DNA of 5,587 nucleotides, taken from assembly GCA_031376425.1 (NCBI GenBank), contig JANMDR010000031.1, positions 1 through 5,587 on the forward strand, read 5' to 3'. Origin of the DNA: JANMDR01 sp031376425. GTDB lineage: Bacteria > Pseudomonadota > Gammaproteobacteria > Burkholderiales > Usitatibacteraceae. Every line of letters begins with the position of its first letter. The first letter of the stretch is position 1. The notes beneath the pieces are model-generated. The model was given only the letters and a program-made list of their open reading frames with translations. It had not been told where the DNA came from and searched no databases. This document shows, one piece after another, positions 5,502 to 5,587 of the stretch. The position numbers were made by a program, and so were the translations under genes.

Positions 5502-5587
5502 ATGAAACAGCAAAGGCGAACGTTGCACCGTGTGCAGTACACGAAGGTTGCACTTGCGGTGCGTGCGTGTGTTGCGATACGCAGCAA
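5502..5587 (+). CDS. Start of the next operon gene (3' end outside window), possibly the usher
   Basis: An ATG at 5502, seven bases after the chaperone stop, opens a frame with no stop to the right edge (28 codons visible). The product begins MKQQRRTLHRVQYTKVALAV, a basic start running into a hydrophobic stretch, as in a long signal peptide. Fimbrial ushers often have long basic signal peptides and usually follow the chaperone gene, so an outer-membrane usher is the leading guess, based on position and not on any usher motif. The ribosome site is poor (GTGATGG at 5491-5497), so coupled translation with the chaperone is likely. Confidence 0.5.
   Translation, partial: MKQQRRTLHRVQYTKVALAVRACVAIRS

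Noticed and set aside
4966..5553. A 195-codon open frame on the - strand
   Set aside because: It lies opposite the chaperone, whose domains, signal peptide and ribosome site are clear. The translation has no recognisable motif and looks like antisense of the real gene.

Overview
The window looks like a chromosomal segment of a Gram-negative proteobacterium. The main reason is a secretion-type operon whose fifth gene encodes a PapD-like periplasmic chaperone, a protein tied to chaperone-usher fimbriae. Codon use is mixed, with no extreme GC bias. I cannot place the genus. All supported genes are on the + strand.

Layout. (1) Positions 1-435 hold the 3' end of a gene for an exported-type protein with a fibronectin type III domain near its C-terminus. 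(2) Positions 477-1469 hold a complete aldo/keto reductase with its full catalytic tetrad; it appears unrelated to what follows. (3) Positions 1470-1909 are a 440-base non-coding stretch rich in inverted repeats and the probable control region of the downstream operon. (4) From 1910 to the right edge runs a fimbria-like operon: two tandem cysteine-free subunit genes (mature proteins about 90% identical), a divergent third subunit-like gene with two cysteines, a small exported protein of unknown function, the chaperone, and the first 86 bases of another gene in the place where an outer-membrane usher is expected.

How the genes may work together. Each complete product of the operon has an N-terminal signal peptide. 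The inferred model is that the two near-identical subunits form the fibre body, the third is a minor, tip or anchor subunit, the chaperone holds subunits in the periplasm, and the cut-off gene supplies the pore. Gene spacing shortens along the operon: 85 and 117 bases around the second subunit, then a 4-base overlap, 22 bases and 7 bases. A perfect 26-base palindrome follows the second subunit gene, which would fit high subunit and lower accessory expression.

The most notable signal is a pair of 8-base homopolymer tracts in two operon genes: G8 at 3570-3577 in the third subunit gene and C8 at 4707-4714 in the chaperone gene. In each case I translated the effect of one base gained or lost, and a stop follows within about 20 codons. 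This is the arrangement expected of phase-variable contingency loci, but no population evidence is available here.
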